Part shown: positions 1 through 9,465 of the stretch, in pieces | Position numbering within the stretch: position 1 is the stretch's first letter | How the letters are laid out: every line of letters starts with the position of its first letter | Assembly: GCA_024636445.1 (NCBI GenBank) | Contig: JAGXHE010000042.1 | Location: forward strand, 1 to 59,901 | DNA length: 59,901 nt | Source of the DNA: Sulfitobacter sp. | GTDB lineage: Bacteria; Pseudomonadota; Alphaproteobacteria; Rhodobacterales; Rhodobacteraceae | Direction of reading: 5' to 3' | Made by a program: the position numbers and the translations under genes | The notes under the pieces: model-generated | The model's database searches: none | The model's input: the letters and a program-made list of their open reading frames with translations, nothing else | Told to the model about the DNA's origin: nothing

Positions 1-1011
1 CATGCCCTCGATGATATCCAGCTCGAAATCCAGCCGCTTCTGGTAGTCTTCCACCGAAGCCGCATGCGGGATCACCGCCAGCCGTGCCTGCAAGCCCTCG
101 TTCGCCTGACGACGCAGCTCGACCACCTCGTCGTCGGCAAACCTGGGCAGGATCGGATCGCGGCGATAGGCCATGAAGGCACAGCGTTTGGCAATCTCGA
201 CGGTGTTCTGGACCGCTTCCGGCAGATCGGCGAACAGCGTCACCATCTCGGACTGCGATTTGAAATAGTGCTGATTGGTCAGACGGCGGCGGTCCTGCTG
301 CTGGTCGACATAGGCACCCTCGGCAATGCAGATCAGCGCGTCATGCGCCTCGTACATATCTGTGGCAGGAAAGTACACATCGTTGGTCGCGACCAACGGC
401 AGGTCCATCGCATAGGCCATCTCGACAAAGGGCCGCTCGGTCAGCTTTTCCGCATCGGGCTGGCCGTCCGGTCCGGGATGGCGCTGCAACTCTACATAAA
501 GCCGCTGCGGAAAGGCAGCTGCCAGCCGGTCCATCATCGCCTGCGCCGCAGGACGCTGGCCTGCGCGCAACAGCTGACCCACAGGCCCCTCCGGCCCGCC
601 CGTAAGACAAATCAGCCCCGCCGACATCGCGTCCAACTCGTCCAACGTGACCTGCGGCAACTGCCCGTCGCCCTTGAGGTAGAGACACGAATTCAGCTTC
701 ATCAGGTTTTCGTAACCCGTCTCGTTCTGCGCCAGCAGCACCAGCCCCGCAGGCAGGCGCGGGCGGTCACCGGGACGCGTCTCGACCCAAGTTAGGTCGA
801 CCTGACAGCCAATAATCGGCTGGATGCCAGCGTCCGACAGGGTCACGGAATACTCCAGTGCCGCGAACATGTTGTTGGTGTCGGTCAACGCCAGCGCGGG
901 CATGTCGTGCTTTTTGCACAGATCGGGCAGCTTTTTCAGCCGCAGCGCCCCTTCCAGCAAGGAATACTCGGAATGGGTGCGCAAGTGGATGAATCGGGGA
1001 TCAGTGGACAT
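1..1011 (-). CDS. dnaE: DNA polymerase III alpha subunit, 5' part (truncated by window edge)
   Basis: This is the N-terminal 337 codons of the replicative DNA polymerase catalytic subunit, running off the left edge exactly on a codon boundary. The protein opens with a PHP-domain start (FIHLRTHSEYSLLEGALRL-type, residues 8-26). It continues through DTNNMFAALEFS and the conserved QPIIGCQVDL, and later has LPLVATNDVYF and a DAxxCIAEG segment, all typical of the DnaE PHP and early polymerase regions. Family members are about 1,150-1,180 residues, so roughly 70% lies outside. The ATG at 1011 is the natural start, since the family begins just before FVHLRVHSDYS-like sequence. It is divergent from the purine operon, with about 210 bp between that shows no gene. 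Confidence 0.95.
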   Translation of the reverse strand, partial: MSTDPRFIHLRTHSEYSLLEGALRLKKLPDLCKKHDMPALALTDTNNMFAALEYSVTLSDAGIQPIIGCQVDLTWVETRPGDRPRLPAGLVLLAQNETGYENLMKLNSCLYLKGDGQLPQVTLDELDAMSAGLICLTGGPEGPVGQLLRAGQRPAAQAMMDRLAAAFPQRLYVELQRHPGPDGQPDAEKLTERPFVEMAYAMDLPLVATNDVYFPATDMYEAHDALICIAEGAYVDQQQDRRRLTNQHYFKSQSEMVTLFADLPEAVQNTVEIAKRCAFMAYRRDPILPRFADDEVVELRRQANEGLQARLAVIPHAASVEDYQKRLDFELDIIEGM

Positions 1012-1221
1012 GATCCGATCCTAACGCCGCCCCGCACCCCCTGCCAGAGCGTTGACGCATTTCGCGCCACTTTCCGAACGCATTCTACAGCCGATCTGCC
1101 AAAAGCCTTGCAATGCGGTGCGCCGCCCGCCTAGGCTAAGCGTCAATTCGCCCGCGCGCCGTCTACGCCACATCGACGTCGCGCCTTGTCGGGCAATGGT
1201 AGGGTGGCAGGTCAAAACCTC

Positions 1222-2613
1222 ATGAACGTGTCTTTTCGTCTGAACGGAGAGGACGTCACGGCGACAAATGTCTCCCCCACGACGACACTCCTCGACTGGC
1301 TGCGCGAAACGCGCGGCCTGACCGGCACCAAGGAAGGCTGCAACGAAGGCGACTGCGGCGCCTGTTCCGTCATCGTCACAGACGACACCGGCGTGCTGCC
1401 GCTGAACGCCTGCATCCTGTTCCTGCCACAACTGCGCGGCAAGGCCATCCGAACTGTCGAAGGCATCAGCGCCCCCGACGGCACCCTGCATCCGGTGCAA
1501 CAGGCGATGATCGATCACCACGGATCGCAATGCGGCTTTTGCACGCCGGGCTTCATCACCACGATGGCAGCCAACCACCTGAACGGGCGCACGGACCACG
1601 ACACAGCACTCGCAGGCAACCTGTGCCGCTGCACCGGCTACGCCCCGATCATCCGCGCCGCAAAAGCCGCTGAAAATACGCCCGTACCCGACCACATGCA
1701 CGACATGCCGCTTCTTTTGGCCGAAAATATCCCGGGGGAGCCGCAGGCGGGGGCAGAGCCCCCAAACCATCCCACCACCCTCGATGGCTTTGCCGACTGG
1801 TACGCCGCCAACCCCGACACCACGCTGGTGGCCGGTGCCACGGACGTTGGCCTGTGGGTGACCAAGCTGATGCGCGATCTGGGCGAAACCGCCTTTCTCA
1901 GCCATGTGGAGGGCCTGCGCGGCGTCACGGTCACCGACGACACCATCACCATCGGGGCTATGACCACGCTCAGCGATCTGCATCCGGTCATGGCGGAACA
2001 TCACCCCGCCTTTGCCGAGTTGATCCGACGCTACGGCTCGGCGCAGGTGCGCAATGCCGCGACGATCGGCGGCAACGTCGCCAACGGCTCGCCCATCGGT
2101 GACGGCCCGCCAGCGCTGATCGCGCTTGATGCCACGCTGCATTTGCGGCGCGGGCCGCAAACCCGCAGCCTGCCCATCTCAGAATTCTTCATCGACTATG
2201 GCAAACAGGACCGCGCCAAGGGCGAGTTCCTGACCCACATTACCCTGCCTCGCGGCCCCGATTACCTGCGATGCTACAAACTGTCGAAACGCTTTGATCA
2301 GGATATCTCGGCCGTGTGCGGTGCCTTGTGGATCGAAGTCGCCGACGGCACGGTCCAAACCGCGCGCCTTGCCTTTGGCGGGATGGCAGCCACCCCGAAA
2401 CGCGGCTTCAAAGCCGAAGCAGCGCTGTCGCAAAAGCCTTGGACCGAAGAGTCCGTGCACGCAGCGATGGCCGCTTTGGCTCAGGACTTCACCCCGCTCA
2501 GCGACATGCGCGCCAGCGCAGCCTACCGGATGGAGGCCGCGCAAAACATGCTGCTGCGGGCCTGGACCGAGGATCAGGGCGCGCCCACCTCGGTGCTGGA
2601 GATCCGCGCATGA
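1222..2613 (+). CDS. xdhA: Xanthine dehydrogenase small subunit (2Fe-2S and FAD)
   Basis: This is the electron-transfer subunit of cytoplasmic xanthine dehydrogenase, which oxidises hypoxanthine/xanthine to urate. Residues 1-145 hold the plant-type [2Fe-2S] motif (C40, C45, C48, C64) and the second cluster motif (CGFC at 104-107, CRC at 135-137). From about residue 190 follows the FAD-binding domain with [11 protein letters not shown] and the [17 protein letters not shown] signature, then the CO-dehydrogenase flavoprotein C-terminal domain. The 463-residue length is normal for bacterial XdhA. The ATG at 1222 was preferred over an in-frame TTG 12 codons upstream because the family starts directly at the ferredoxin beta strand ([10 protein letters not shown]). 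The linker between the two domains contains a translated repeat (separate entry). The stop overlaps the xdhB start. Confidence 0.95.
   Translation: MNVSFRLNGEDVTATNVSPTTTLLDWLRETRGLTGTKEGCNEGDCGACSVIVTDDTGVLPLNACILFLPQLRGKAIRTVEGISAPDGTLHPVQQAMIDHHGSQCGFCTPGFITTMAANHLNGRTDHDTALAGNLCRCTGYAPIIRAAKAAENTPVPDHMHDMPLLLAENIPGEPQAGAEPPNHPTTLDGFADWYAANPDTTLVAGATDVGLWVTKLMRDLGETAFLSHVEGLRGVTVTDDTITIGAMTTLSDLHPVMAEHHPAFAELIRRYGSAQVRNAATIGGNVANGSPIGDGPPALIALDATLHLRRGPQTRSLPISEFFIDYGKQDRAKGEFLTHITLPRGPDYLRCYKLSKRFDQDISAVCGALWIEVADGTVQTARLAFGGMAATPKRGFKAEAALSQKPWTEESVHAAMAALAQDFTPLSDMRASAAYRMEAAQNMLLRAWTEDQGAPTSVLEIRA
1711..1763 (+). repeat. REP-like element inside xdhA, translated in frame
   Basis: The stretch starts CTTCTTTTGGCCGAAAATAT, continues with a C/G-rich palindromic core (CCCGGGGG) and ends in GGGGGCAGAGCCCCC, itself a hairpin. 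Its first 24 bases match, in inverted orientation, a stretch inside xdhB at 3744-3779. It encodes about residues 163-182, exactly in the flexible linker between the Fe-S and FAD domains. From memory, very similar sequences are common in intergenic regions of Roseobacter-group genomes; this was not checked. Confidence 0.6.
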
Positions 2614-4907
2614 GCATCGCAAAGCCCCTGCCCCATGACGCCGCCCGCCTGCATGTGACCGGTGCCGCGCGCTATGTCGACGACATCCCAACGCCCGGCA
2701 ACACGCTGCATCTGGCTTTCGGCACCAGCCCCGCCGCGGCAGGCACGCTCGACGCGCTGGACCTTGATGCCGTGCGCACTGCCCCCGGTGTGGTTTCGGT
2801 GATGACTGCCGCCGACCTGCCCTTTGAAAACGATGTCTCGCCCTCGAACCACGACGAGCCTTTGCTCGCGACGGACAGGGTGCATTACCTTGGACAGGCG
2901 CTGTTTCTGGTCATAGCCACCAGCCACGGTGCGGCGCGACGCGCAGCCAGTCTGGGCAAAGCCACAATTTCCGAGACCACACCGATCCTGACCATCGCGC
3001 AGGCCGAAGCCGCAGACAGCCGTTTCGAAGACGGTCCGCGCATCTATGCGCGCGGCGATCTGGACGCAGGCTTTGCCGAGGCACCGCACCGTGTTTCAGG
3101 CACTCTGGAAATCGGCGGACAGGAGCATTTCTATCTCGAAGGTCAGGCCGCGCTCGCCCTGCCCGGTGACAACGGCGACATGCATGTGCATTCGTCCACC
3201 CAGCACCCTTCGGAGATCCAGCACAAAGTCGCCGAGTCCATCGGCCTGCCGATGCACGCCGTACGCGTCGAGACGCGGCGCATGGGCGGTGGCTTTGGCG
3301 GCAAGGAAAGTCAGGGCAACGCACTGGCCGTAGCTTGTGCTGTTGCAGCCCGCGCGACGGGGCGCGCGTGCAAGATGCGCTATGACCGCGACGACGATAT
3401 GATCATCACCGGCAAGCGCCACGATTTCCGCGTCGCCTATGACGTGGCTTATGACGACGCTGGCCGCATTCTGGCGCTGGACGTGCGCCACGACACCCGC
3501 TGCGGCTGGTCGATGGACCTGTCGCTGCCCGTTGCCGACCGCGCGATGCTGCACGCCGACAATACCTATCACCTGCCCGCCGTGCGCATCACCAGCCACC
3601 GCTGGAAGACCAACCATCAGTCGGCCACCGCATTTCGCGGCTTTGGCGGACCACAGGGAATGTTGGGGATGGAGCGGATCGTGGATCATGTGGCCCATGC
3701 CCTCGGGGCCGATCCGACTGCGGTGCGACGGGCAAACTTTTATGCCTCCGGCGGGGATATTTCAGGCCAAAAGAAACAGACGACGCCCTATGGGCAGGAA
3801 GTGGATGATTTCATCGGCCACGAATTGGTGGCGCGGCTGGAGGAGACTTCGGACTATGCGACGCGGCGCGCGGCGGTGGATGCTTGGAACGCGCACGGTG
3901 GCGTGATCCGCAAGGGGTTGGCGCTGACCCCGGTGAAATTCGGGATTTCGTTCACGCTGACACACCTCAATCAGGCGGGTGCCTTGGTGCATGTCTATGC
4001 CGACGGGTCGATCCACCTGAACCACGGCGGCACAGAGATGGGTCAAGGGCTGTTCCAGAAGGTGGCGCAAGTGGCGGCCAGCCGCTTTGGCGTGCCGATG
4101 GAGGTGGTGCGGATCACCGCCACCGATACGGCCAAGGTGCCGAATACTTCGGCCACGGCAGCGTCTTCGGGGTCTGACCTGAACGGGATGGCGGTGCGCA
4201 ATGCCTGCGACACGATACGCGAGCGTATCGAATTGCACCTTGCACAGTTGCACCAGTGCAGGCCGTGCGATGTGGTCTTTGAAGGAGGCCGCGTGACGGC
4301 GGGCGGCTCTGAGTACAGTTTTGCCGAGGTGGCAGCCCTTGCGCATCAGGCGCGCATCAGCCTGTCGTCTACCGGGTTCTACAAGACACCCGAGATTTCA
4401 TGGGACCGGGTCAAGGGCCATGGCCGCCCGTTCTTTTATTTTGCCTATGGCGCGGCGGCGGTCGAGGTGGCGGTTGACACGCTGACCGGCGAGAACCGGA
4501 TGCTGCGCGCCGATATCCTGCACGACGCGGGGGCATCGCTGAACCCTGCGCTGGACATCGGGCAGGTCGAGGGCGGCTTTGTGCAAGGCGCCGGATGGCT
4601 GACGACCGAGGAACTGGTCTGGGACGACAAGGGCGCGCTGCGCACCCATGCGCCGTCGACCTACAAGATCCCGGCCTGCGGCGACCGTCCAGAGGTGTTC
4701 AACGTGGCGCTTTGGGATGGCGAGAACCGCGCCGATACGATCTATAAATCCAAAGCCGTGGGCGAGCCGCCCCTGATGCTGGGCATTGCCACGTTCCTGG
4801 CACTTTCGGATGCGGTGGCGTCTTGCGGCCCCGCCTATCCGGACCTGCACGCGCCTGCGACCGCCGAGCAGGTTCTGGCGGCCATTCACCGGGCACGCGA
4901 CGCATGA
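2610..4907 (+). CDS. xdhB: Xanthine dehydrogenase large (molybdopterin) subunit
   Basis: This is the molybdenum-cofactor subunit that hydroxylates the purine ring. The N-terminus carries the family signature [10 protein letters not shown] (residues ~16-25). Next come the Moco loop [10 protein letters not shown] (~227-236), the [10 protein letters not shown] glutamine loop (~344), a MGQG motif and, near the end, [10 protein letters not shown] with the catalytic Glu. At 765 residues it has the usual length. It starts in an ATGA overlap with xdhA and ends in an ATGA overlap with xdhC, so the three are translationally coupled. A second copy of the repeat seen in xdhA lies in frame near residue 379 without breaking the reading frame. 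An upstream extension of the open frame is only the shadow of xdhA. Confidence 0.95.
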   Translation: MSIAKPLPHDAARLHVTGAARYVDDIPTPGNTLHLAFGTSPAAAGTLDALDLDAVRTAPGVVSVMTAADLPFENDVSPSNHDEPLLATDRVHYLGQALFLVIATSHGAARRAASLGKATISETTPILTIAQAEAADSRFEDGPRIYARGDLDAGFAEAPHRVSGTLEIGGQEHFYLEGQAALALPGDNGDMHVHSSTQHPSEIQHKVAESIGLPMHAVRVETRRMGGGFGGKESQGNALAVACAVAARATGRACKMRYDRDDDMIITGKRHDFRVAYDVAYDDAGRILALDVRHDTRCGWSMDLSLPVADRAMLHADNTYHLPAVRITSHRWKTNHQSATAFRGFGGPQGMLGMERIVDHVAHALGADPTAVRRANFYASGGDISGQKKQTTPYGQEVDDFIGHELVARLEETSDYATRRAAVDAWNAHGGVIRKGLALTPVKFGISFTLTHLNQAGALVHVYADGSIHLNHGGTEMGQGLFQKVAQVAASRFGVPMEVVRITATDTAKVPNTSATAASSGSDLNGMAVRNACDTIRERIELHLAQLHQCRPCDVVFEGGRVTAGGSEYSFAEVAALAHQARISLSSTGFYKTPEISWDRVKGHGRPFFYFAYGAAAVEVAVDTLTGENRMLRADILHDAGASLNPALDIGQVEGGFVQGAGWLTTEELVWDDKGALRTHAPSTYKIPACGDRPEVFNVALWDGENRADTIYKSKAVGEPPLMLGIATFLALSDAVASCGPAYPDLHAPATAEQVLAAIHRARDA
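3744..3779 (-). repeat. REP-like element inside xdhB, inverted relative to the xdhA copy
   Basis: Read on the minus strand this is TTTCTTTTGGCCTGAAATAT followed by CCCCGCCGGAGG. It matches the left arm of the element at 1711-1763 at nearly every position over 24 bases. In the gene's own direction it encodes the segment [12 protein letters not shown]. Because it is inverted relative to the xdhA copy, two different reading directions of one element are both tolerated as protein. Confidence 0.55.
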
Positions 4908-5854
4908 TGGATCTGGACGCTTTGAGCGCTGCGGTCGAGGCACAGGGGCGCGTCGTGCGGATCGTGCTGGCGGATGTGCGCGGATCGGCGCCGCGGGCTG
5001 CGGGCACGTCGATGCTGGTGTGGGCAGGCGGACTGTCGGGCACGATCGGCGGCGGGCGGCTGGAGCTGGAAGCGATCCGCCATGCGCGCGCGATGCTGGA
5101 GCAGGACGCACCGCCTGCGCGCGTCGAAAAGCTGGCGCTGGGGCCGACGTTGAACCAATGTTGCGGCGGGGCGGTGGTGCTGGTGCTGGAGTGGTTCGAC
5201 GCGGCGCGATTTCGGGCCATCGACACGGCCTTTGAGGGTGTCTGGGCGCGGCGCGTCAGCGGGGCGCAGGATATGCCTGCGCCGATGCAGCGGGCCTGCG
5301 CGCGTGCGGCTGCGGGCAAAGCGCCTTTGAGCGCAATGCTTCAGGGGGGCTGGTTGGCCGAGGCGCTATGGCAAGAGCGCCAGCAGGTGGTGATTTACGG
5401 CGCGGGCCATGTCGGGCGCGCGCTTGCCGGGGTGCTGCATGCGCTACCGCAGTATGACGTGCTGGTCAGCGATGTGCGACAAGACGAGCTGGCGCAACTG
5501 CCCGAAGCGATCGCCCGCACCGATGCCGTTCCTGCTGATGTGCTAACCGGAGCGGATGGCAGCGCCGCGCACTACATCATGACCCCCGAGCACGACTTTG
5601 ACCTAGAGCTGTGCCACCATCTTCTTAAGCGGGAGTTTGCCTTTGCGGGGCTGATCGGATCGGTGACCAAATGGGCGCGCTTTCGCAGCCGTCTGGCGGC
5701 GCTGGGTCATGCCCCTGCCCGAATTGAGCGCATCACTTGCCCCATTGGCGATCCCGCCCTTGGAAAACATCCGCAAGCCATTGCCGTGGGGGCCGCCGCA
5801 CAGCTACTGATGATGCGCAAGCCTTTGCAAGCCCTGACGAAAGAGACCGCATGA
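4904..5854 (+). CDS. xdhC: Xanthine dehydrogenase accessory protein (Moco sulfuration/insertion)
   Basis: XdhC binds molybdenum cofactor and helps its sulfuration and insertion into XdhB. It is not part of the mature enzyme. The 316-residue protein has the XdhC/CoxI N-terminal domain (VRGSAPRAAGTSMLV, then SGTIGGGRLE and LGPTLNQCCGG). The C-terminal Rossmann domain starts at VIYGAGHVGRAL and holds the IGSVTKWARF and CPIGDPALGKHPQAIAVG signatures. The first ATG of an ATGATG pair overlaps the xdhB stop. The end overlaps the following ABC ATPase start (ATGA), tying cofactor maturation and purine import into one transcript. Confidence 0.95.
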   Translation: MMDLDALSAAVEAQGRVVRIVLADVRGSAPRAAGTSMLVWAGGLSGTIGGGRLELEAIRHARAMLEQDAPPARVEKLALGPTLNQCCGGAVVLVLEWFDAARFRAIDTAFEGVWARRVSGAQDMPAPMQRACARAAAGKAPLSAMLQGGWLAEALWQERQQVVIYGAGHVGRALAGVLHALPQYDVLVSDVRQDELAQLPEAIARTDAVPADVLTGADGSAAHYIMTPEHDFDLELCHHLLKREFAFAGLIGSVTKWARFRSRLAALGHAPARIERITCPIGDPALGKHPQAIAVGAAAQLLMMRKPLQALTKETA

Positions 5855-7365
5855 CCGCCCTTCTGGACCTATCCGGCGTGACCAAGGCCTATCCGGGCGT
5901 CGTCGCGAATGACAGCGTCAGCCTGACCATCCAGTCGGGCGAAGTGCACGCGCTTCTGGGCGAGAACGGTGCGGGGAAATCGACGCTGGTCAAGATGATC
6001 TACGGGCTGGTCAAACCGGACGCGGGGCAGATGTCGCTGAACGGTGCCAGCTTTGCCCCAGCCGATCCACGGGCTGCGCGTGCGGCGGGGATCGGCATGG
6101 TGTTCCAGCACTTTTCGCTGTTCGATGCGCTGACCGTGGCGGAAAACATCGCACTGGGCATGGAAAACGCGCCGCCGATGCGACAGCTTGCGGCGCAGAT
6201 CAAGGCAGTCTCGGAAACCTATGGCCTGCCTTTGGCGCCGCACCGGCTGGTGGGCGATCTGTCGGCGGGGGAACGCCAGCGGGTCGAGATCATCCGCTGT
6301 TTGCTGCAGGAACCCAAGCTGTTGATCATGGACGAGCCGACCAGTGTTCTGACGCCGCAAGAGGTTGAAATCCTGTTCAAGACCCTGCGAAAGCTCTCGG
6401 CTGAGGGCACGGCGATCCTGTACATCTCGCACAAGCTGGAGGAGATCCGCAGCCTGTGCGATGCGGCAACGATCCTGCGGTTGGGCAAAGTCGTGGGGCA
6501 TTGCATACCGCGTGATACTTCCGCCGCTGAAATGGCCGAATTGATGGTCGGCAGCGCGCTGAAACCGCCACAAAAGGTGGCCGCTCCGGTGGGCGACGTC
6601 TTGCTCGAACTGCGCGACTTGTCCTTGCCCCCCGCGTCCGCCTTCGGCATGCCGCTGCGCCAGATCTCGGTCTCGGTCCGCGCGGGCGAGGTTCTGGGCA
6701 TCGGCGGCGTGGCAGGCAACGGGCAGGACGAGTTGTTGTCGGCCCTATCCGGCGAAGTGACCGTGCCTGCGGGAACGGTTTTTTTCAAAGGGGACGATTT
6801 GGCAAGGTCACACCCGAATGCCCGTCGTGCCGCAGGTCTGCTGACCGCGCCCGAAGAGCGGCTGGGCCACGCAGCAGCGCCCGATATGTCGCTCACCGAG
6901 AATGCCATGCTGACCGGCGCCACGCGGCAAGGGCTGGAACGCAACGGGATTTTGAACTGGAAAGCTGCACGCAGCTTTGCCAACCAGATTATCGCCGATT
7001 TCGACGTGCGCACGCCCGGCCCCGGCAATGCCGCGCGGTCTCTGTCAGGGGGCAATTTGCAGAAATTCGTGATCGGACGCGAGATATTGCAGCGGCCCGA
7101 AGTCTTGGTGGTGAACCAGCCGACATGGGGCGTCGATGCCTCGGCTGCGGCGGCAATCCGGCAAGCGCTGCTGGATCTCGCCGAAGGCGGCGCGGCGGTT
7201 GTGGTGATTTCGCAGGATCTGGATGAGTTGATGGAAATCTCGGACAATTTCGCCGCTCTGAACGAGGGCCGTCTCAGCGCTGTACGGCCCGCTGCGGGGC
7301 TGACCGTGGCCGAGATTGGCCAGATGATGGGTGGCGCGCACGGGATGGAGGTGGCCCATGTCTGA
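5851..7365 (+). CDS. ABC transporter ATPase, BMP-type nucleoside/purine importer
   Basis: This is a double-domain ATPase of the RbsA/MglA architecture (504 residues) but of the YufO/NupA branch that pairs with BMP-family binding proteins. Domain 1 has the Walker A GENGAGKST (~residue 38), a LSAGERQRVEI signature and Walker B LLIMDEPTSVL. Domain 2 has a degenerate Walker A (GGVAGNGQDEL) and the signature LSGGNLQKFVIGRE, with VVNQPTWGVD in place of a canonical Walker B, a usual asymmetry in this family. The chosen ATG lies in the xdhC stop; 38 upstream codons are xdhC shadow. Position between xdhC and the permeases argues for a purine base or nucleoside as substrate; this is inferred from context. 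Confidence 0.9.
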   Translation: MTALLDLSGVTKAYPGVVANDSVSLTIQSGEVHALLGENGAGKSTLVKMIYGLVKPDAGQMSLNGASFAPADPRAARAAGIGMVFQHFSLFDALTVAENIALGMENAPPMRQLAAQIKAVSETYGLPLAPHRLVGDLSAGERQRVEIIRCLLQEPKLLIMDEPTSVLTPQEVEILFKTLRKLSAEGTAILYISHKLEEIRSLCDAATILRLGKVVGHCIPRDTSAAEMAELMVGSALKPPQKVAAPVGDVLLELRDLSLPPASAFGMPLRQISVSVRAGEVLGIGGVAGNGQDELLSALSGEVTVPAGTVFFKGDDLARSHPNARRAAGLLTAPEERLGHAAAPDMSLTENAMLTGATRQGLERNGILNWKAARSFANQIIADFDVRTPGPGNAARSLSGGNLQKFVIGREILQRPEVLVVNQPTWGVDASAAAAIRQALLDLAEGGAAVVVISQDLDELMEISDNFAALNEGRLSAVRPAAGLTVAEIGQMMGGAHGMEVAHV

Positions 7366-7438
7366 GCTTGGGACGCGGGGCCGGCCGACCCTTCGGGGAG
7401 AGTTTACTTTGCAAGATGAATACGGGGGCGGCCAATGA
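7358..7438 (+). other. 26-codon bridging reading frame in the ATPase-permease gap
   Basis: An ATG overlapping the ATPase stop opens a frame that ends in a TGA overlapping the permease ATG (AATGATC). It therefore bridges the only sizeable gap inside the importer operon. The encoded peptide (MSELGTRGRPTLRGEFTLQD, then EYGGGQ) resembles no known protein. The underlying DNA (CCCTTCGGGGAGAGTTTACT, TTGCAAGATGAATACGGGGG) looks like the short repeats common in this bacterial group. It may only keep ribosomes moving across an inserted repeat. Confidence 0.3.
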
Positions 7439-8517
7439 TCCGTCTTGACAAGCGGCCACAGCCAAGCCGTGCGATGGCGCTGGCCACGCCGCTGCTGGCA
7501 GTGCTGGCGACGATGGTGTTCGGCGGGCTGCTGTTTGCGGTGCTGGGCGAGGACCCGGTGCAGTCGATCCTGACGATCTTCTGGCAACCGCTGTTTGGCG
7601 AATTCGCGTTCTATTACCGCCCGCAACTGCTGGTCAAAGGCGCGCCTCTGGTGCTGATTGCGATGGGGCTGGCGCTGGGGTTTCGCGCCGGGATCTGGAA
7701 CATTGGCGCCGAAGGGCAGTACATCATGGGCGCGATCTTTGGCGCTGCTGCAGCGCTGGCGTTCTATCCGCTTGAGGCGTGGTGGATATTTCCGCTGATG
7801 GTGATCTGCGGGGGACTGGGTGGATTGCTCTGGGCAATGATACCGGGGTTGCTGAAGGTCAAATTCGGCACCAATGAGATCCTGGTCAGCCTGATGCTGG
7901 TCTATGTGGCCGAGCAATTTCTGTCTTCGATGTCCCTTGGACTGCTCAAGAACCCAGAAGGCTTTGGGTTTCCGGGGTCGCGCAACTTGCAGCAATACGC
8001 ATCCGCCCATAATGCCGAGATCATCACAGGTTCGGGGATGCACTGGGGCGTGGTGGCGGCGATGATTGCGGTGATCTTTGCTTATGTGCTGCTCACCCGG
8101 CACCGTTTGGGTTTTGCCATTCGGGTCACCGGCGAAGCACCGCGTGCGGCAAAATTTGGCGGTGTGAACCCCGCGCGGCTGATCTTGTTCTGCCTCGGAA
8201 CCTCCGGCCTGCTGGCGGGGCTTGCCGGCATGTTCGAAGTGGCGGGGCCTGCGGGCCAGATCACGCTCGACTTCAACGTGGGCTACGGCTTTACCGCGAT
8301 CATCGTGGCGTTTCTGGGTCGTCTGCACCCTGTCGGCATCCTGCTGGCGGGCGGGTTGATGGCGCTGACCTATATCGGCGGTGATATTGCGCAATCGCAA
8401 CTGGGCCTGCCCGCTGCCGCCATTCAGGTGTTCCAGGGCATGCTGTTGTTTTTCCTTTTGGCACTGGATGTGCTGACCAATTACAGGCTGCGCTTTGGCG
8501 CGGCAGAGGTGGCCTGA
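7435..8517 (+). CDS. ABC transporter permease 1, BMP-type nucleoside/purine importer
   Basis: This inner-membrane permease of the YufP/NupB (COG4603-like) branch of branched-chain-type permeases has 360 residues. Hydrophobic segments begin at about residue 20 (AMALATPLLAVLATMVFGGLLF). The core motif GFRAGIWNIGAEGQYIMGA and later GLAGMFEVAGPAGQI are diagnostic for this family. It pairs with the second permease and with the ATPase upstream. The stop and next start overlap as TGATG, so the two permeases are probably made in equal amounts. No alternative start is needed: the ATG is preceded by a G-rich stretch. Confidence 0.9.
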   Translation: MIRLDKRPQPSRAMALATPLLAVLATMVFGGLLFAVLGEDPVQSILTIFWQPLFGEFAFYYRPQLLVKGAPLVLIAMGLALGFRAGIWNIGAEGQYIMGAIFGAAAALAFYPLEAWWIFPLMVICGGLGGLLWAMIPGLLKVKFGTNEILVSLMLVYVAEQFLSSMSLGLLKNPEGFGFPGSRNLQQYASAHNAEIITGSGMHWGVVAAMIAVIFAYVLLTRHRLGFAIRVTGEAPRAAKFGGVNPARLILFCLGTSGLLAGLAGMFEVAGPAGQITLDFNVGYGFTAIIVAFLGRLHPVGILLAGGLMALTYIGGDIAQSQLGLPAAAIQVFQGMLLFFLLALDVLTNYRLRFGAAEVA

Positions 8518-9437
8518 TGGACCTGTCTGTTATCAATCCGATCCTGCTTCTGGCCGCGCTGATGAGTGCCGCGACCCCGATCCTGCTGGCCGCCACCGGC
8601 GAGTTGGTGGTCGAGCGCGCGGGCGTTCTGAACCTGGGCGTCGAGGGCATGATGATCGTCGGCGCGATTGCGGGGTTCATCGTCGCGGTCAATACCGGAT
8701 CGCCTGCAATGGGCTTCATCGGGGCAGCGGCTGGCGGTGCCATCCTCTCGCTGCTGTTCGTGTTCCTGACGCAGGTGGCGCTGGCCAATCAGGTTGCATC
8801 GGGCCTTGGCCTCACGCTCTTTGGGCTGGGGCTGTCGGCGCTGATGGGGCAAAGCTATGTGGGGGTCAAACCACCACGCATGGGCGATCTGGACCTTGGA
8901 CCCTTAAGCGATATTCCGGTGCTGGGGCCGATCCTGTTCAGCCATGACGCGATGGTTTACATCGGCCTGCTGATGGTCGCATGCGTCTGGGCCACGCTGA
9001 AATACACCCGCGCCGGTCTGGTGCTGCGCGCCGTGGGCGAAAACCACGATGCCGCACATGCCTTGGGCTACAAGGTCAAACGCATCCGCGCGCTGGCGAT
9101 CCTGTTCGGTGGGGCCTGCGCCGGAATGGGTGGCGCCTACATCAGCCTGATCCGCGTGCCGCAATGGACCGAAGGCATGACCGCAGGCGTCGGCTGGATC
9201 GCCCTGGCGCTGGTGGTCTTTGCCTCGTGGAAGCCTTGGCGGGTCTTGCTGGGCGCCTATCTTTTCGGCGGCATCACGCAGTTGCAGTTGAATCTGCAAG
9301 GCGCGGGCGTTGCCATTCCAGTCGAGTATCTGGCAATGTCTCCGTACATCGTGACAATCATCGTACTGGTGACACTGTCTGCTGACAAATCCCGCGCTCC
9401 GGGCTCTCTGGGGCGCATTTTCCATGCCTCGCATTGA
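8517..9437 (+). CDS. ABC transporter permease 2, BMP-type nucleoside/purine importer
   Basis: This is the second inner-membrane permease (306 residues), YufQ/NupC branch. The signature ATPILLAATGELVVERAGVL followed by NLGVEGMMIVGA near residues 18-50 is the family hallmark. RAVGENHDAAHALGY and ARALAILFGGACAGMGGAY-like segments also match. About eight hydrophobic spans can be read. It heterodimerises with permease 1. The binding protein gene follows after 28 bp with its own GGGAG ribosome-binding site. Confidence 0.9.
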   Translation: MDLSVINPILLLAALMSAATPILLAATGELVVERAGVLNLGVEGMMIVGAIAGFIVAVNTGSPAMGFIGAAAGGAILSLLFVFLTQVALANQVASGLGLTLFGLGLSALMGQSYVGVKPPRMGDLDLGPLSDIPVLGPILFSHDAMVYIGLLMVACVWATLKYTRAGLVLRAVGENHDAAHALGYKVKRIRALAILFGGACAGMGGAYISLIRVPQWTEGMTAGVGWIALALVVFASWKPWRVLLGAYLFGGITQLQLNLQGAGVAIPVEYLAMSPYIVTIIVLVTLSADKSRAPGSLGRIFHASH

Positions 9438-9465
9438 GGCCAATAAACCGGGGAGTAATACACTC

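Noticed and set aside
5851-7365. Ribose/galactose importer ATPase (RbsA)
   Set aside because: Although the architecture is the same, the partner permeases and BMP binding protein belong to the nucleoside/purine branch and the operon carries xdhABC.
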